Shown here: one piece after another, positions 1-8,891 of the stretch
Layout of the letters: each line of letters starts with the position of its first letter
Numbering within the stretch: the stretch's first letter is position 1
Assembly: GCA_016192705.1 (NCBI GenBank)
Contig: JACPTQ010000015.1
Span: 1 to 64,000 of the forward strand
Source of the DNA: Deltaproteobacteria bacterium
GTDB lineage: Bacteria; Myxococcota; JACPTQ01
Direction: 5' to 3'
Length of the DNA stretch: 64,000 nt
Notes under the pieces: generated by a model
Database searches by the model: none
Seen by the model: only the letters and a program-made list of their open reading frames with translations
What the model was told of the DNA's origin: nothing
Made by a program: the position numbers and the translations under genes

Positions 1-60
1 TGGCTTGCCGACGCGAACAGAATCGCGAAGGCGACGGAACGGAGCCGCAGCGCACCTTTG

Positions 61-226
61 CGCAGGGGATGAGGTGCCGATGGGGCGTGGAATTGCCGTT
101 CTCATGATGTTTGATTCATTTCGTGCAGACTCACATTTCATGTCAGACCCGAGGACTTTCGCGAGCCGGAGCGAGCCCAAACCCGACCGCCCCACGCAAA
201 TGTTGCCCGCTGTCCGGGAATCAGGG
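61..226 (+). repeat. Dispersed ~165-bp intergenic repeat, copy A
   Basis: This block recurs inverted at 12888-13052 and direct at 61504-61659. The core runs from GTGCCGATGGGGCG through TTCTCATGATGTTTGATT and TCAGACCCGAGGACTTT to a CCGGGAATCAGG end. Differences between copies are scattered single bases, and copy C has a stop where copies A and B read on, so it is probably not coding. No clear terminal inverted repeats or transposase are visible. It lies just upstream of ppdK, so it may be in that gene's leader or promoter region. Bases 1-60 show nothing recognisable. Confidence 0.85.
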
Positions 227-298
227 TACGAGATCCCTTTTCTTCGCGATCGACTTCGCGTACAGTCCGCGGCTGTTATGTGGGGGTCGGAGGCCACG

Positions 299-3001
299 AT
301 GGCGAAAAAATGGGTCTATTTTTTCGGCGCTGGTGAGGCGGAAGGCGGCGCATCGCAAAAGCCACTGCTCGGCTCGAAGGGCGCGGGGCTCGCCGAGATG
401 ACGCGCCTCGGCGTGCCGGTGCCGGCTGGATTCACGGTGTCGACGGAAGTTTGCGCGCACTACACGACGAACGGCCAGACTTACCCCGGCGATTTGCGCG
501 CACAGGTCGGCGAGGCGATGGCGAAGGTCGAGCGCGCGATGAATGCCAAGTTCGGCGACGCGGCGAATCCGCTCCTTGTGAGTGTGCGATCCGGCGCGAT
601 CATCTCGATGCCCGGAATGATGGACACGGTTTTGAACCTTGGGCTCAACGCAAAAACCGTTGAAGGGATGGCGAGGGCGACGCAAAATCCGCGATTCGCC
701 TGGGATTCGTATCGACGCTTTATTCAGATGTACGGCGATGTGGTGATGCGGCTCGGCAAAGAGAAGTTCGAGCACATTTTCTCGGCGCAGAAAAAGAAGC
801 GCGGCGTCGCGGCCGACACGGAACTTTCGGCCGACGACCTTCGCGAGGTCGCATCATTATATAAGGGTCTCGTACGGGACATGACGGGCACCGATTTTCC
901 AGAGGCGGTCGACGAGCAGCTCTGGGGCGCGATCGGCGCGGTGTTTCGCTCATGGAACAACGACCGTGCGGTCACCTACCGCAAGCTCAACAAGATTCCC
1001 GACGACCTCGGCACGGCCGTTTCGGTCGTCGCCATGGTTTACGGCAATATGGGGAACGATTCGGCGACCGGCGTTGCGTTCACGCGTGACCCGGCAACGG
1101 GCGAGCGGCGGTTTTTCGGCGAGTACCTTTTGAATGCGCAGGGCGAAGACGTCGTTGCGGGGATTCGCACGCCGATCGCCGTCGCGAAACTCGCGGATGC
1201 GCTGCCCGAGGCGTATCGGGCACTTGACGACACGCAAAAGAAGCTTGAGCGGCATTACCGCGACATGCAGGACATCGAGTTTACGATTCAACGCGGAAAG
1301 CTTTGGATGTTGCAGACGCGCACCGGGAAGCGGACCGGGTTCGCGGCGGTGCGAATCGCGGTCGAGATGGTCGACGAGGGGCTCATCTCGAAGGACGAAG
1401 CGCTCGCGCGGGTGCCGGCCGATACGCTTGTGCAGCTGCTCATGCCGGTGTTTGAGGGCGAGGCGAAGACGCGAGCGACGAAGGAGGGGCGGCAACTCAC
1501 GAAGGGGCTCGCGGCGGGTCCAGGCGCGGCGAACGGCAAGGCGGTTTTCTCGGCGGTCGAGGCGGAGCGACGGCACGCGGCGGGCGAGCAGGTGATTTTG
1601 GTGCGCGCGGAGACGAGCCCCGAGGATATTCGCGGGATGGCGGTCGCCGAGGCGATTGTGACGGGGCGCGGCGGGATGACGTCGCATGCGGCGGTCGTGG
1701 CGCGCGGGATGGGAAAGTGCTGCGTCGTGGGGTGCGGCGAGCTTGCGATCGACGAGGGCAAGCGGCAGTTTGCGACGGGCAAAGGAAATGCCGTTGTGCG
1801 GGAGGGCGACGCGATTTCGGTCGACGGAACGACGGGCGAAGTGTTCGCGGGCGGAATTCCAACGCATCCATCGGAAGTGATTCAGGTCGCGGTGGAAGGC
1901 AAGAAGGCGGCGAGCGATGCGCCGGCGTATCAACTTTACGCGAAGCTGATGGGTTGGGCGGACGAGGCGCGGCGACTCAAAGTGCGCGCGAACGCCGACA
2001 CGCCGCATGATGCGGAGGTCGCGCGGAAGTTGGGCGCCGAGGGGATCGGGCTTTGTCGCACGGAGCATATGTTTTTCGAGGGGACACGGATCGACGCGAT
2101 GCGCGAGCTGATTTTGTCGGACGACGAGGCGGGACAGCGGCGCGCGCTCGCAAAGCTCTTGCCGATGCAGCGCGGCGATTTCAAGGGGATTTTCGGCGCG
2201 ATGACGGGGTTGCCGGTCACGATTCGTCTCCTCGACCCGCCGCTTCATGAATTTCTGCCGCACACCGACGATGCGATCGCTGAGCTCGCGAAGGCGTCGG
2301 GAGTCCCCGTGCAAAAGATTAAAGATCGCGCCGCGGCGCTCGCCGAGTTCAATCCGATGCTCGGGCTGCGCGGATGCCGGCTCGGTCTCACGCAGCCGCT
2401 CATTTCAGAGATGCAAGTGCGCGCCATCATGGAGGCAGCCGTCACGGTCAAGCGCGACGGGCTCGAACCGATTCCAGAAATCATGATTCCGCTTGTGGGA
2501 CTCGCGACGGAGCTTGAGCGCGCGCGAACACAGGCGGTCGCGGTAGCGGAGGCGGTGCTCAAAGAGGCGAAATTGCGCGTCAACTACACCGTCGGCACGA
2601 TGATTGAGCTTCCGCGGGCATGTGTCGTAGCGGACAAAATCGCCGAGCAGGCCGATTTCTTCAGCTTCGGAACGAACGACCTCACGCAAACAACGTTTGG
2701 GCTGTCGCGCGACGACGCGGGGCGGTTCTTGCCGTGGTACGTCGACGCAAAGCTCTTGCCAGTCGACCCATTCGTGTCGATCGACCGGGCCGGCGTTGGC
2801 GGCCTTATGAAACTGGCCGCCGAGAAAGGGCGTAGCGTAAAACCAAACCTGAAGCTCGGCATCTGCGGCGAACACGGTGGCGATCCCGAGTCGGTTGAGT
2901 TTTGCCACACGCTCGGGCTCGACTATGTTTCGTGCTCGCCGTATCGTGTGCCGATTGCGCGCCTCGCCGCTGCGCGTGCGTGCGTCGCGGAGAAGAAGTA
3001 A
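299..3001 (+). CDS. ppdK: Pyruvate, phosphate dikinase
   Basis: This cytoplasmic enzyme interconverts pyruvate + ATP + Pi and PEP + AMP + PPi in glycolysis/gluconeogenesis. The product is about 900 aa, the usual PPDK length. Visible in order are the N-terminal nucleotide-binding domain, with the SVRSGA and SMPGMMDTVLNLG stretches. Next is the swivelling phosphohistidine domain with GGMTSHAAVVARGMG (catalytic His near residue 463). Last is the C-terminal PEP/pyruvate barrel, with GLCRTEHMF, FGTNDLTQ and the catalytic Cys in LGICGEHGG (near residue 856). The reading frame is open back to base 5, but the family N-terminus and a GGAGG ribosome site at 289-293 support the ATG at 299. The upstream extension would be translated repeat. 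The stop lies 6 bp before the next gene, so co-transcription is possible. Confidence 0.97.
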   Translation: MAKKWVYFFGAGEAEGGASQKPLLGSKGAGLAEMTRLGVPVPAGFTVSTEVCAHYTTNGQTYPGDLRAQVGEAMAKVERAMNAKFGDAANPLLVSVRSGAIISMPGMMDTVLNLGLNAKTVEGMARATQNPRFAWDSYRRFIQMYGDVVMRLGKEKFEHIFSAQKKKRGVAADTELSADDLREVASLYKGLVRDMTGTDFPEAVDEQLWGAIGAVFRSWNNDRAVTYRKLNKIPDDLGTAVSVVAMVYGNMGNDSATGVAFTRDPATGERRFFGEYLLNAQGEDVVAGIRTPIAVAKLADALPEAYRALDDTQKKLERHYRDMQDIEFTIQRGKLWMLQTRTGKRTGFAAVRIAVEMVDEGLISKDEALARVPADTLVQLLMPVFEGEAKTRATKEGRQLTKGLAAGPGAANGKAVFSAVEAERRHAAGEQVILVRAETSPEDIRGMAVAEAIVTGRGGMTSHAAVVARGMGKCCVVGCGELAIDEGKRQFATGKGNAVVREGDAISVDGTTGEVFAGGIPTHPSEVIQVAVEGKKAASDAPAYQLYAKLMGWADEARRLKVRANADTPHDAEVARKLGAEGIGLCRTEHMFFEGTRIDAMRELILSDDEAGQRRALAKLLPMQRGDFKGIFGAMTGLPVTIRLLDPPLHEFLPHTDDAIAELAKASGVPVQKIKDRAAALAEFNPMLGLRGCRLGLTQPLISEMQVRAIMEAAVTVKRDGLEPIPEIMIPLVGLATELERARTQAVAVAEAVLKEAKLRVNYTVGTMIELPRACVVADKIAEQADFFSFGTNDLTQTTFGLSRDDAGRFLPWYVDAKLLPVDPFVSIDRAGVGGLMKLAAEKGRSVKPNLKLGICGEHGGDPESVEFCHTLGLDYVSCSPYRVPIARLAAARACVAEKK

Positions 3002-3007
3002 GCGAAG

Positions 3008-4285
3008 ATGAAGACTGGAGAAACCACAAAGACACAGAGTTGGCGAGGCCGGAGGAGCAAAACAGCCTTTTTCTCGTCCAACCTCTGTGTACTCTGTGCC
3101 TCTGTGGTTTCTCTTTTCTTATCCTCCTGCGCGACGAACGTGGCCGGCATTGAGCCGAAAGACGGCGAAATCCGCTTCCCCGTTGGACTCGCGGTGCACC
3201 CCGGCGGCCGATACCTTTTCGTCGCGAGCTCGAATTTCGACTTGCTATACAACGGCAGCACCGTCGGCGTCGTCGACTTGACGACCAATGCGTACGTTCC
3301 CGGCCACACTGTGAAGGTCGGCTCGTTCGCGGCGGATCTCGTGGTGAACGACGCCGGTTCGACGATCTTTGTTCCCGACCGATCGAGCGCGCGCGTCAAT
3401 GTGATCGACGTCGACCTCACCGCGTCGCGCTTCCTAAGCTGCAGCGCAACGACGCCAGCCCCTGGGCTATTGCCGACCTGCGCGAGCTCAAACGCCATCG
3501 CGGTGTCCCAAGATCCGTTTAGCGTCGCGCTCCTCCCCCAAGAGTCGTTTGACGGCGGAACCGCCCCCGAGCGCCTCATCGTCTCGCACCTTCGAAACGG
3601 CGAAGTCTATGTGCTCGAAGCAGCCGACGGCGGGGCGGCGCGTTATAACGTTGTTGCAACGCAAGATTTCTCGGACGGCACGAACGCAATCGCCGTTCGC
3701 CCCGACAGTGACCCGTCTCGACGAACCGTTTACGTCAGCCATCGCTTCTCAAATTCGCTGTCGACCTTCCGCCTCATCGGCGACTTCTTGTCGCCACCCG
3801 CGCCGACGCGACTCGTGCAAACCGGAATCGTCTCCATCCGAAACCCAGCCGGCGGCCTCGACACGCGCGGAATCGCGTTCAACCCGAGCGGAACGCGCGC
3901 ATTTTTCGCCGATCGGAGCCCGTCTTCGATTGTTCGGCTCGACACGTCGCTTGACACGAACGGCTTCGAGACAAATCGCATCGTCGATGTGCTCGCGGTT
4001 GGGCTTGGGCCCGCAAGCGTCAACTACGTTGTCGGCACCGGCGGCGCGCGCGACTTGCTCTATGTCCCGTGTTTCTATTCGGACGAAGTCTGGGTGTTGG
4101 ACGCCGACCTCTTCACGGTCGCGACCGTCATTCAGGTTGGCGGCGGCCCGTACACGTTCGCGCTCGCGCCCGACAAGAAGCGCGCGTACGTGGCGAATTT
4201 CCGCGACTCAACAATCTCTGTGCTCGACCTCGACCCGACGAGCCAAACGTATCATCGGGCGATTTCCGTGATTCGCACGCCATGA
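3008..4285 (+). CDS. Beta-propeller (YVTN-type) lipoprotein
   Basis: The 425-aa product starts 6 bp after ppdK. It has a basic n-region (RGRRSK), a hydrophobic core and the lipobox LSSC, so it should be an exported lipoprotein. The mature part carries repeated propeller blades such as GLAVHPGGRYLFVASS, DLVVNDAGSTIFVPDRSS and FALAPDKKRAYVANF, typical of YVTN/lactonase-like seven-bladed propellers that act in binding or as scaffolds. The whole signal peptide is encoded by a family-1 repeat, which is unusual. The stop overlaps the start of the next gene (ATGA), implying translational coupling. The ligand is unknown. A start closer to the hydrophobic core cannot be excluded. Confidence 0.85.
   Translation: MKTGETTKTQSWRGRRSKTAFFSSNLCVLCASVVSLFLSSCATNVAGIEPKDGEIRFPVGLAVHPGGRYLFVASSNFDLLYNGSTVGVVDLTTNAYVPGHTVKVGSFAADLVVNDAGSTIFVPDRSSARVNVIDVDLTASRFLSCSATTPAPGLLPTCASSNAIAVSQDPFSVALLPQESFDGGTAPERLIVSHLRNGEVYVLEAADGGAARYNVVATQDFSDGTNAIAVRPDSDPSRRTVYVSHRFSNSLSTFRLIGDFLSPPAPTRLVQTGIVSIRNPAGGLDTRGIAFNPSGTRAFFADRSPSSIVRLDTSLDTNGFETNRIVDVLAVGLGPASVNYVVGTGGARDLLYVPCFYSDEVWVLDADLFTVATVIQVGGGPYTFALAPDKKRAYVANFRDSTISVLDLDPTSQTYHRAISVIRTP
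3021..3112 (+). repeat. Palindromic repeat element, family 1, inside a signal-peptide region
   Basis: The left arm AAACCACAAAGACACAGAG (3021-3039) is the near-perfect inverse complement of CTCTGTGCCTCTGTGGTTT (3094-3112), 17 of 19 matching. The middle is also partly self-complementary. The element forms codons 5 to 35 of the 3008 gene, and the right arm reads LCASVV in the signal-peptide core. Related right arms occur at 4305-4352, 7567-7617, 10308-10336 and 20935-20974, with a degraded copy at 57243-57292. Confidence 0.8.
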
Positions 4286-6066
4286 TGATGAAGAAAAACA
4301 GAAACCTCTCTGTGTTTCATCGCTCAGTGTTTCTCTGTGCCTCTGTGGTGCACGTCCTCTTTCTTACTTCCTGCCAAGATCCGCTCGTCATCCAAGCATC
4401 GCGAATCGACACACCCAAAGCGATTGCCGCAGCGTTTACGGACGGCGGAGTCGACGGTGACCTCTTTGTCGTGAGCGTGCAGCGCGGCGAAGTTGCCGTT
4501 ATCGACATATCCAACGCGGCGCTCGTCGATTTGGACGGCCACGTCCCGGGCCTGAGTTCGATTCAGGTTGGCCTCGGCGTCACCGATCTCGCGACAACAC
4601 CCGACGGAACGTTCGTTTACGCAGTGAACGGCGTTAAAGGCGAACTTGCCAAGATTTGCACGCGCGGCGCGACCGGCTGTACCGCACGAACGGTCACGAA
4701 GCGAATCGCACTCGGCTCGGGAATCGATCGCATCACGATGGCCGGCACACGCGCCTACATCACGCGGCCAACCGCGGGTACGGTGATTGTTTTGGACCTC
4801 ACGACCGATGCGGTGGTCACAACGATCGCGCTCGGCGGTTCGCCGCGCCATGTCGCCGTGAACGCGTCACAAACAATCGCCTACGTCACGGACAGCGCGG
4901 CAACCACGCTCGCACGTGTGACGCTCAACAGCCTCGTGGTGTCGCGCGTCGACGTGGGCGCACGAACCGGCACCATCGCGCTCACGCCTGACGACGCCTT
5001 TGTTTACGCGGTGAGCCTTGAGAAGCCGGAGATCCTCGTTGTCGCGACCGCTACCGACACGCAGGTTAACGTCAACGCGGCGGACCCGACGACAACCGAT
5101 AAGGGGATCAAGTTCTACTCGACGACGCTCGGCACCTTCGCAACGCCGTTCTCAATCGCCATGCGCGCGCTCTCGACACCTGACACCAACAGCGGCTCGT
5201 CCGTTCTCGCCTACGTTACAACGCTCGACGGTTTCGTTTACGTTGTCGCGCCCGGCGGGACAGCGCCACATGCGATTGTCGACGCCGACACCACATCAGG
5301 ACCGTCCGTGAGTGCCATCGCTTATTCGATTGCCGGAACGCTCGCTGTTGCGGGCGCCGACGCGCCGCGGCCCGCCGGGTTCGACGCGGGCACAACGGGG
5401 ATCACACTCACCTCGACGCCACGAATCTTAAAGCCCGAAACGTTCTCGTTGACCTTCGAGGGCGCGCTCGTTAGCTCGACCGTTTCTCGAAATTCGCCCC
5501 AGGCGACGATGCTCGACGGTGGCGTCCTTCTCGACGTTGGCCAGCATTTCGTTAAAGCCGGGGTCATCGTGGGAGACCACGTGACGTTTACCAGCACCGT
5601 TTCTCCCGCGTCGGGCGCCGACTGCACGGGCGTCGACGTCGATGGCAACGGGAACCGACTCGAGTGGCCCATCGCGTCCGTTGCCGCGGATCGCGTGACG
5701 TTACAGCCGACGCCGCCCACAGCCTGCTATACACAGGCGACGTCCTATGAAATTCGCGCGACCGGCTTCTGGAGCGTCGCGGGGTCGATCACAACACCGC
5801 TCGCGCGTTTGTCGGAGAATGTTCCATACGACAACAGCCTGTTTGCGCTCACCATGACGTCCGGAACGTCGCCGTCGCAGCGCGATGCGCGATGGGCGTT
5901 TTCGGTGTCAACCGGCGTCGTTCCCACCGCATTCAAACTTGGCACGCTGCTTCGCGGGATCGTCTTTGCGCCGACGCTCGCGCGGCTCTACGTCGTCGAC
6001 GAGGCTTCCCGAAGCGTCGTTGAGTTCGATGTCACCACGGGACTTGCTCTTCGGGTGTTCCGCTAA
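4282..6066 (+). CDS. Beta-propeller lipoprotein, paralogue-like partner of the preceding gene
   Basis: The product is 594 aa. The start is the first of three consecutive ATG codons and overlaps the preceding stop as ATGA. Because the frame is open further upstream, this overlap and the lipobox decide the start. The signal peptide ends in LTSC. The first two thirds holds YVTN-like blades (DLATTPDGTFVYAVNG, HVAVNASQTIAYVTDS, TIALTPDDAFVYAVS). The last third is a beta-rich region with no recognised domain (DGGVLLDVGQHFVKAGVIVG and onward). It is probably anchored on the periplasmic side or cell surface as a binding scaffold. The signal core is again repeat-derived. The next gene begins 25 bp downstream. 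Confidence 0.83.
   Translation: MMMKKNRNLSVFHRSVFLCASVVHVLFLTSCQDPLVIQASRIDTPKAIAAAFTDGGVDGDLFVVSVQRGEVAVIDISNAALVDLDGHVPGLSSIQVGLGVTDLATTPDGTFVYAVNGVKGELAKICTRGATGCTARTVTKRIALGSGIDRITMAGTRAYITRPTAGTVIVLDLTTDAVVTTIALGGSPRHVAVNASQTIAYVTDSAATTLARVTLNSLVVSRVDVGARTGTIALTPDDAFVYAVSLEKPEILVVATATDTQVNVNAADPTTTDKGIKFYSTTLGTFATPFSIAMRALSTPDTNSGSSVLAYVTTLDGFVYVVAPGGTAPHAIVDADTTSGPSVSAIAYSIAGTLAVAGADAPRPAGFDAGTTGITLTSTPRILKPETFSLTFEGALVSSTVSRNSPQATMLDGGVLLDVGQHFVKAGVIVGDHVTFTSTVSPASGADCTGVDVDGNGNRLEWPIASVAADRVTLQPTPPTACYTQATSYEIRATGFWSVAGSITTPLARLSENVPYDNSLFALTMTSGTSPSQRDARWAFSVSTGVVPTAFKLGTLLRGIVFAPTLARLYVVDEASRSVVEFDVTTGLALRVFR
4305..4352 (+). repeat. Family 1 repeat arm in signal peptide
   Basis: CTCTCTGTGTTTCATCGCTC followed by TTTCTCTGTGCCTCTGTGGT resembles the right arm at 3094-3112. 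It reads in the same frame (LCASVV) as the h-region of the 4282 gene. Confidence 0.7.
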
Positions 6067-6091
6067 ATGACGGACTCCAGGGTTCTTGCAC

Positions 6092-7339
6092 ATGCCGTAT
6101 GAGCTCACCGTCGGAATCCGCTATTTGCGCGGGCGACGCCGTTTTTTGTCGTCGGTCGTCCTCATTGCATCCGTGGGCATTGCTTTTGGCGTTGCCGCCC
6201 TTATCGATGTGCTCGGAATCACGCACGGCTTTGAACGCGTCTTTCGCGACAAAGTCCTGGGCGTAAAATCACACGCCGAAATCATGAAGCGCGGCACCGA
6301 TTTCGTTGAATACGACGAGATCGCCGCAGCCGTTCGCAAAGTTCCCGGCGTGCTGGGCGCAACGCCATACAAGCTCCGCGAGGGAATGGTCTCGGCGCCA
6401 GGCGGCATCGCCTGGGTTTCGGTCAAAGGCGTCGATCCAAAAACGGTCGGCGAGGTGCTCAACCTTCGCGAGTACCTGGCGCGCGGAAAAATTTCGGACC
6501 TCGCGACACAAGACGGCGCGGTGCCGGGCTGCCTACTCGGAACGCACCTCATGAAGAAACTCAAGGCGGACATCGGCAACGAGGTCGAGCTTTTGCTCGC
6601 GGGCGAGTCTTGGCGCGGAGGTTCGGGTGCGCCGCGGCACAAGCTCTTCCGCGTCGTTGGCGAGTTTTCGTCGGGCATGTACGAATTTGACAGCCATCTC
6701 GCAATCGTCGGGCTCCCTGAGCTCCAGGCGCTCGCGGCCGAGGGAGGCGTCGCGCAAGGGGTGGAGCTTCGCGTCGCCAACCCAATGAGCATCAAGGAAA
6801 CGACGCCGCTCATCGAAGAGGCACTCAAACCGTTTTGGGACGCGTCCAAGTTCGAGCGCCCGCTCTACACGGTTCGCGATTGGCAGGTCGCCAATTCCAA
6901 CCTCTTTCGCGCGCTGTTCATCCAGCGCATCGTTCTCACCATCATCTTGTGTTGCATCATCGTGGTCGCCGCTTGCAACATCGTCTGTACGCTGATCCTC
7001 ATCGTGCTTGAACGCCGACGCGAGATCGCGATTCTCATGACCATGGGCGCGACATCGGGCGGCGTGCTGAGGATTTTTGCCACAGAGGGACTCGGCATCG
7101 GGCTTCTTGGAACCGTCGGCGGTCTCGGCCTCGGCCTCGGGTTCCTCGTCCTGCTCAACACATTTGGATTCGGCCTCGATCCCAAAATCTATTTCGTGTC
7201 CGCGCTCCCCGTTGAAATCTCCGTCGCAGAAATCCTCTTCGTCGCGGGCGCGTCGATGCTCATCTCCCTCGGCGCGACGGTTTATCCGGCCGTCAGCGCC
7301 GCGAGCTTCCGCCCGGTGGATGGGCTTAGGGTCGACTGA
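6092..7339 (+). CDS. LolC/LolE-like ABC transporter permease (FtsX/MacB family)
   Basis: The 415-aa inner-membrane protein begins MPYELTVGIRYLRGRR, as LolC/E proteins do. A first membrane segment lies at about residues 21-43, followed by a large MacB-like periplasmic domain. Three membrane segments (about 270-405) form the FtsX domain, with the LERRREIAILMTMGATSGGVLRIF coupling-helix region split by a loop. In known Lol systems two such permeases and the ATPase LolD release lipoproteins from the inner membrane. No ATPase or chaperone gene is adjacent here. The TTG at 6086 is an alternative start two codons upstream. Its place among lipoprotein and barrel genes suggests envelope trafficking, which is inference. 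Confidence 0.88.
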   Translation: MPYELTVGIRYLRGRRRFLSSVVLIASVGIAFGVAALIDVLGITHGFERVFRDKVLGVKSHAEIMKRGTDFVEYDEIAAAVRKVPGVLGATPYKLREGMVSAPGGIAWVSVKGVDPKTVGEVLNLREYLARGKISDLATQDGAVPGCLLGTHLMKKLKADIGNEVELLLAGESWRGGSGAPRHKLFRVVGEFSSGMYEFDSHLAIVGLPELQALAAEGGVAQGVELRVANPMSIKETTPLIEEALKPFWDASKFERPLYTVRDWQVANSNLFRALFIQRIVLTIILCCIIVVAACNIVCTLILIVLERRREIAILMTMGATSGGVLRIFATEGLGIGLLGTVGGLGLGLGFLVLLNTFGFGLDPKIYFVSALPVEISVAEILFVAGASMLISLGATVYPAVSAASFRPVDGLRVD

Positions 7340-7341
7340 CG

Positions 7342-7560
7342 ATGCGCGCCCTCGCCATATCACTCGCCATATTCATCGGATTCTGGATCGTCGCCGGTGG
7401 CCTCGCAGCGGTCGTCAACGAGCTGATCCTCGCGCGCCGAAGCGTCTTCGCGGTTTACCTCCTCCTCGGGGTCGTTTTCGGCAGCCTGCCCGCCTTCCTG
7501 ACGTTCCTCGCCTACCTGCGTTCAATTCGTCAGCGTATGGGCCGCCCGAGGCTCATGTGA
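7342..7560 (+). CDS. Small two-helix membrane protein
   Basis: The 72-aa product starts 2 bp after the permease stop. Two hydrophobic segments, at about residues 4-30 and 38-60, surround a short charged turn (NELILARRS), and the tail is basic (RSIRQRMGRPR). No family was recognised. The spacing and membrane location make a partner of the permease plausible. Its stop overlaps the next start as GTGA. Confidence 0.75.
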   Translation: MRALAISLAIFIGFWIVAGGLAAVVNELILARRSVFAVYLLLGVVFGSLPAFLTFLAYLRSIRQRMGRPRLM

Positions 7561-8891
7561 AACTTTTCCTTTCGTCTCCGTGTCTTCCTCTGTGCTTCAG
7601 TGTTTCCGTGGTTTCGCCCCTCTTCTCATCCTCGCCCACCCGCGCCAGCACCGCTGACGTCTTCTCATGCGGCTCCCGTGCCGGCGGAATGTCGGGTGCT
7701 GTATCCGCCCTCGCCGACGACTTCTCCGCGGCGTTCTACAACCCCGGCGGGCTCGCCCTCGCAACGCGAACGAGTCTCTCGGCCGGTCTCTTCCTCGCCG
7801 TCTCGCAGCTGTCCGTCAACAAAACCGATCCGGACATTCGATCGGCGTTCGGCATTTGGTTTGGCGCCGCGCTCCCCATTCCACTCGGCGGCCCGCTCCG
7901 CGACCGCCTATTTGCCGGAATCGCCTATTACCACCCCGCGAAGAGCCTTCTTTACGAAATCGGTGGCGCCTACGACGACCTCTCGTTCGCGCTCTTCCAG
8001 AACCGCATCCAGCGCGACATCATTTTGCCCGCGCTCGCGTTTCGCTTCGCCGATGGCTGGGGACTCGGCGTCGGTGCGAACGCTTTCGCGGGCGCGAGTG
8101 GCGGCGGCGGCGCCATCGAGGGACCGTCACGTTCTCTCGAAGCCTCAACCGAGATCGCACTCACCACCGTTGTCGCGCCGGTCGTCGGTTTGCGCGGGCG
8201 CATCACAAGCGGATTCGACTTCAGCCTTTTCTACCGCGGCGAATTCAGCGTCCCCTTCGACATCACGATCGACAGCCGCATCGCGGATCGCGTCGTCAAA
8301 GTCCACGTTCAATCGCGCACGCTGTACACGCCGTCGGTTTGGGGAGCAGGCATCGCCGTCCGCCCATCGTCCCGCTTGCGCCTCGCGCTTGACGGAGCGT
8401 GGGAACAGTGGGGCCGCTTCTCGGGCAGCGTCGTCGTCATCGACGGCCAACTCCCAACGGTTGGCACACCACCGGTCGCCACGCTCAATCCGCCGCAATC
8501 GCTCGCGCGCTTCTTTGACATCATCACGGTTCGCGCAGGCGTCGAGTGGGATGTTTACCAGTCAACGCGTGCCGACACGCGGCTCTCCACGCGCTTTGGG
8601 CTTCGTGTCGAACCAACCCCGATCCCACCGCAACACGGCGCGACGAACCTCGCCGACGCCGACAAGCTCGGCGCGTCACTCGGCTTCGGCCTTGCGTGGG
8701 GTCCGCTTCGCATCGACCTCCACGTCGACGCCATCTGGCTCGGCACAATTCGCATCGACAAAGATCCGGCGCGCCTCATCGACGAAAGCACCGCGGCCGG
8801 CCTTCAAACAACAAACCCCGGCTACCCACAGCTTCACGCTGGTGGCTCCGTCTGGTCCGGCGGCCTTACCGTGACGGGCGTGCTGCCGTGA
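7557..8891 (+). CDS. FadL/OMPP1-like outer-membrane barrel protein, first copy
   Basis: The 444-aa product begins at a GTG overlapping the previous stop (GTGA). A signal peptide of about 36 residues, with a repeat-derived core, precedes SRAGGMSGAVSALADDFSAA and FYNPGGLAL. That pattern (small residues, then a YNPA/GGLA box) is the N-terminal signature of the FadL/TodX family of outer-membrane transporters for hydrophobic compounds. The rest is alternating beta strands ending in a hydrophobic C-terminus, and TPIPPQHG is shared with the next gene (TPVPPQRG). It is probably a long-chain fatty acid or hydrocarbon channel. The substrate is unknown. The frame is open upstream, but only the GTG places the signal peptide at the N-terminus. 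Confidence 0.85.
   Translation: MKLFLSSPCLPLCFSVSVVSPLFSSSPTRASTADVFSCGSRAGGMSGAVSALADDFSAAFYNPGGLALATRTSLSAGLFLAVSQLSVNKTDPDIRSAFGIWFGAALPIPLGGPLRDRLFAGIAYYHPAKSLLYEIGGAYDDLSFALFQNRIQRDIILPALAFRFADGWGLGVGANAFAGASGGGGAIEGPSRSLEASTEIALTTVVAPVVGLRGRITSGFDFSLFYRGEFSVPFDITIDSRIADRVVKVHVQSRTLYTPSVWGAGIAVRPSSRLRLALDGAWEQWGRFSGSVVVIDGQLPTVGTPPVATLNPPQSLARFFDIITVRAGVEWDVYQSTRADTRLSTRFGLRVEPTPIPPQHGATNLADADKLGASLGFGLAWGPLRIDLHVDAIWLGTIRIDKDPARLIDESTAAGLQTTNPGYPQLHAGGSVWSGGLTVTGVLP
7567..7617 (+). repeat. Family 1 repeat arm in signal peptide
   Basis: Diverged copy containing CCTCTGTGCTTCAGTG and TTTCCGTGGTTTCG. It encodes the hydrophobic segment PLCFSVSVVSPLFSS of the 7557 gene. Confidence 0.6.

Noticed and set aside
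5-298. N-terminal extension of the ppdK frame
   Set aside because: It is the translation of repeat copy A and flanking sequence. The family N-terminus and ribosome site support the start at 299.
950-2314. Long minus-strand open frame inside ppdK
   Set aside because: Antisense shadow of a conserved enzyme with His/Arg-rich nonsense composition.
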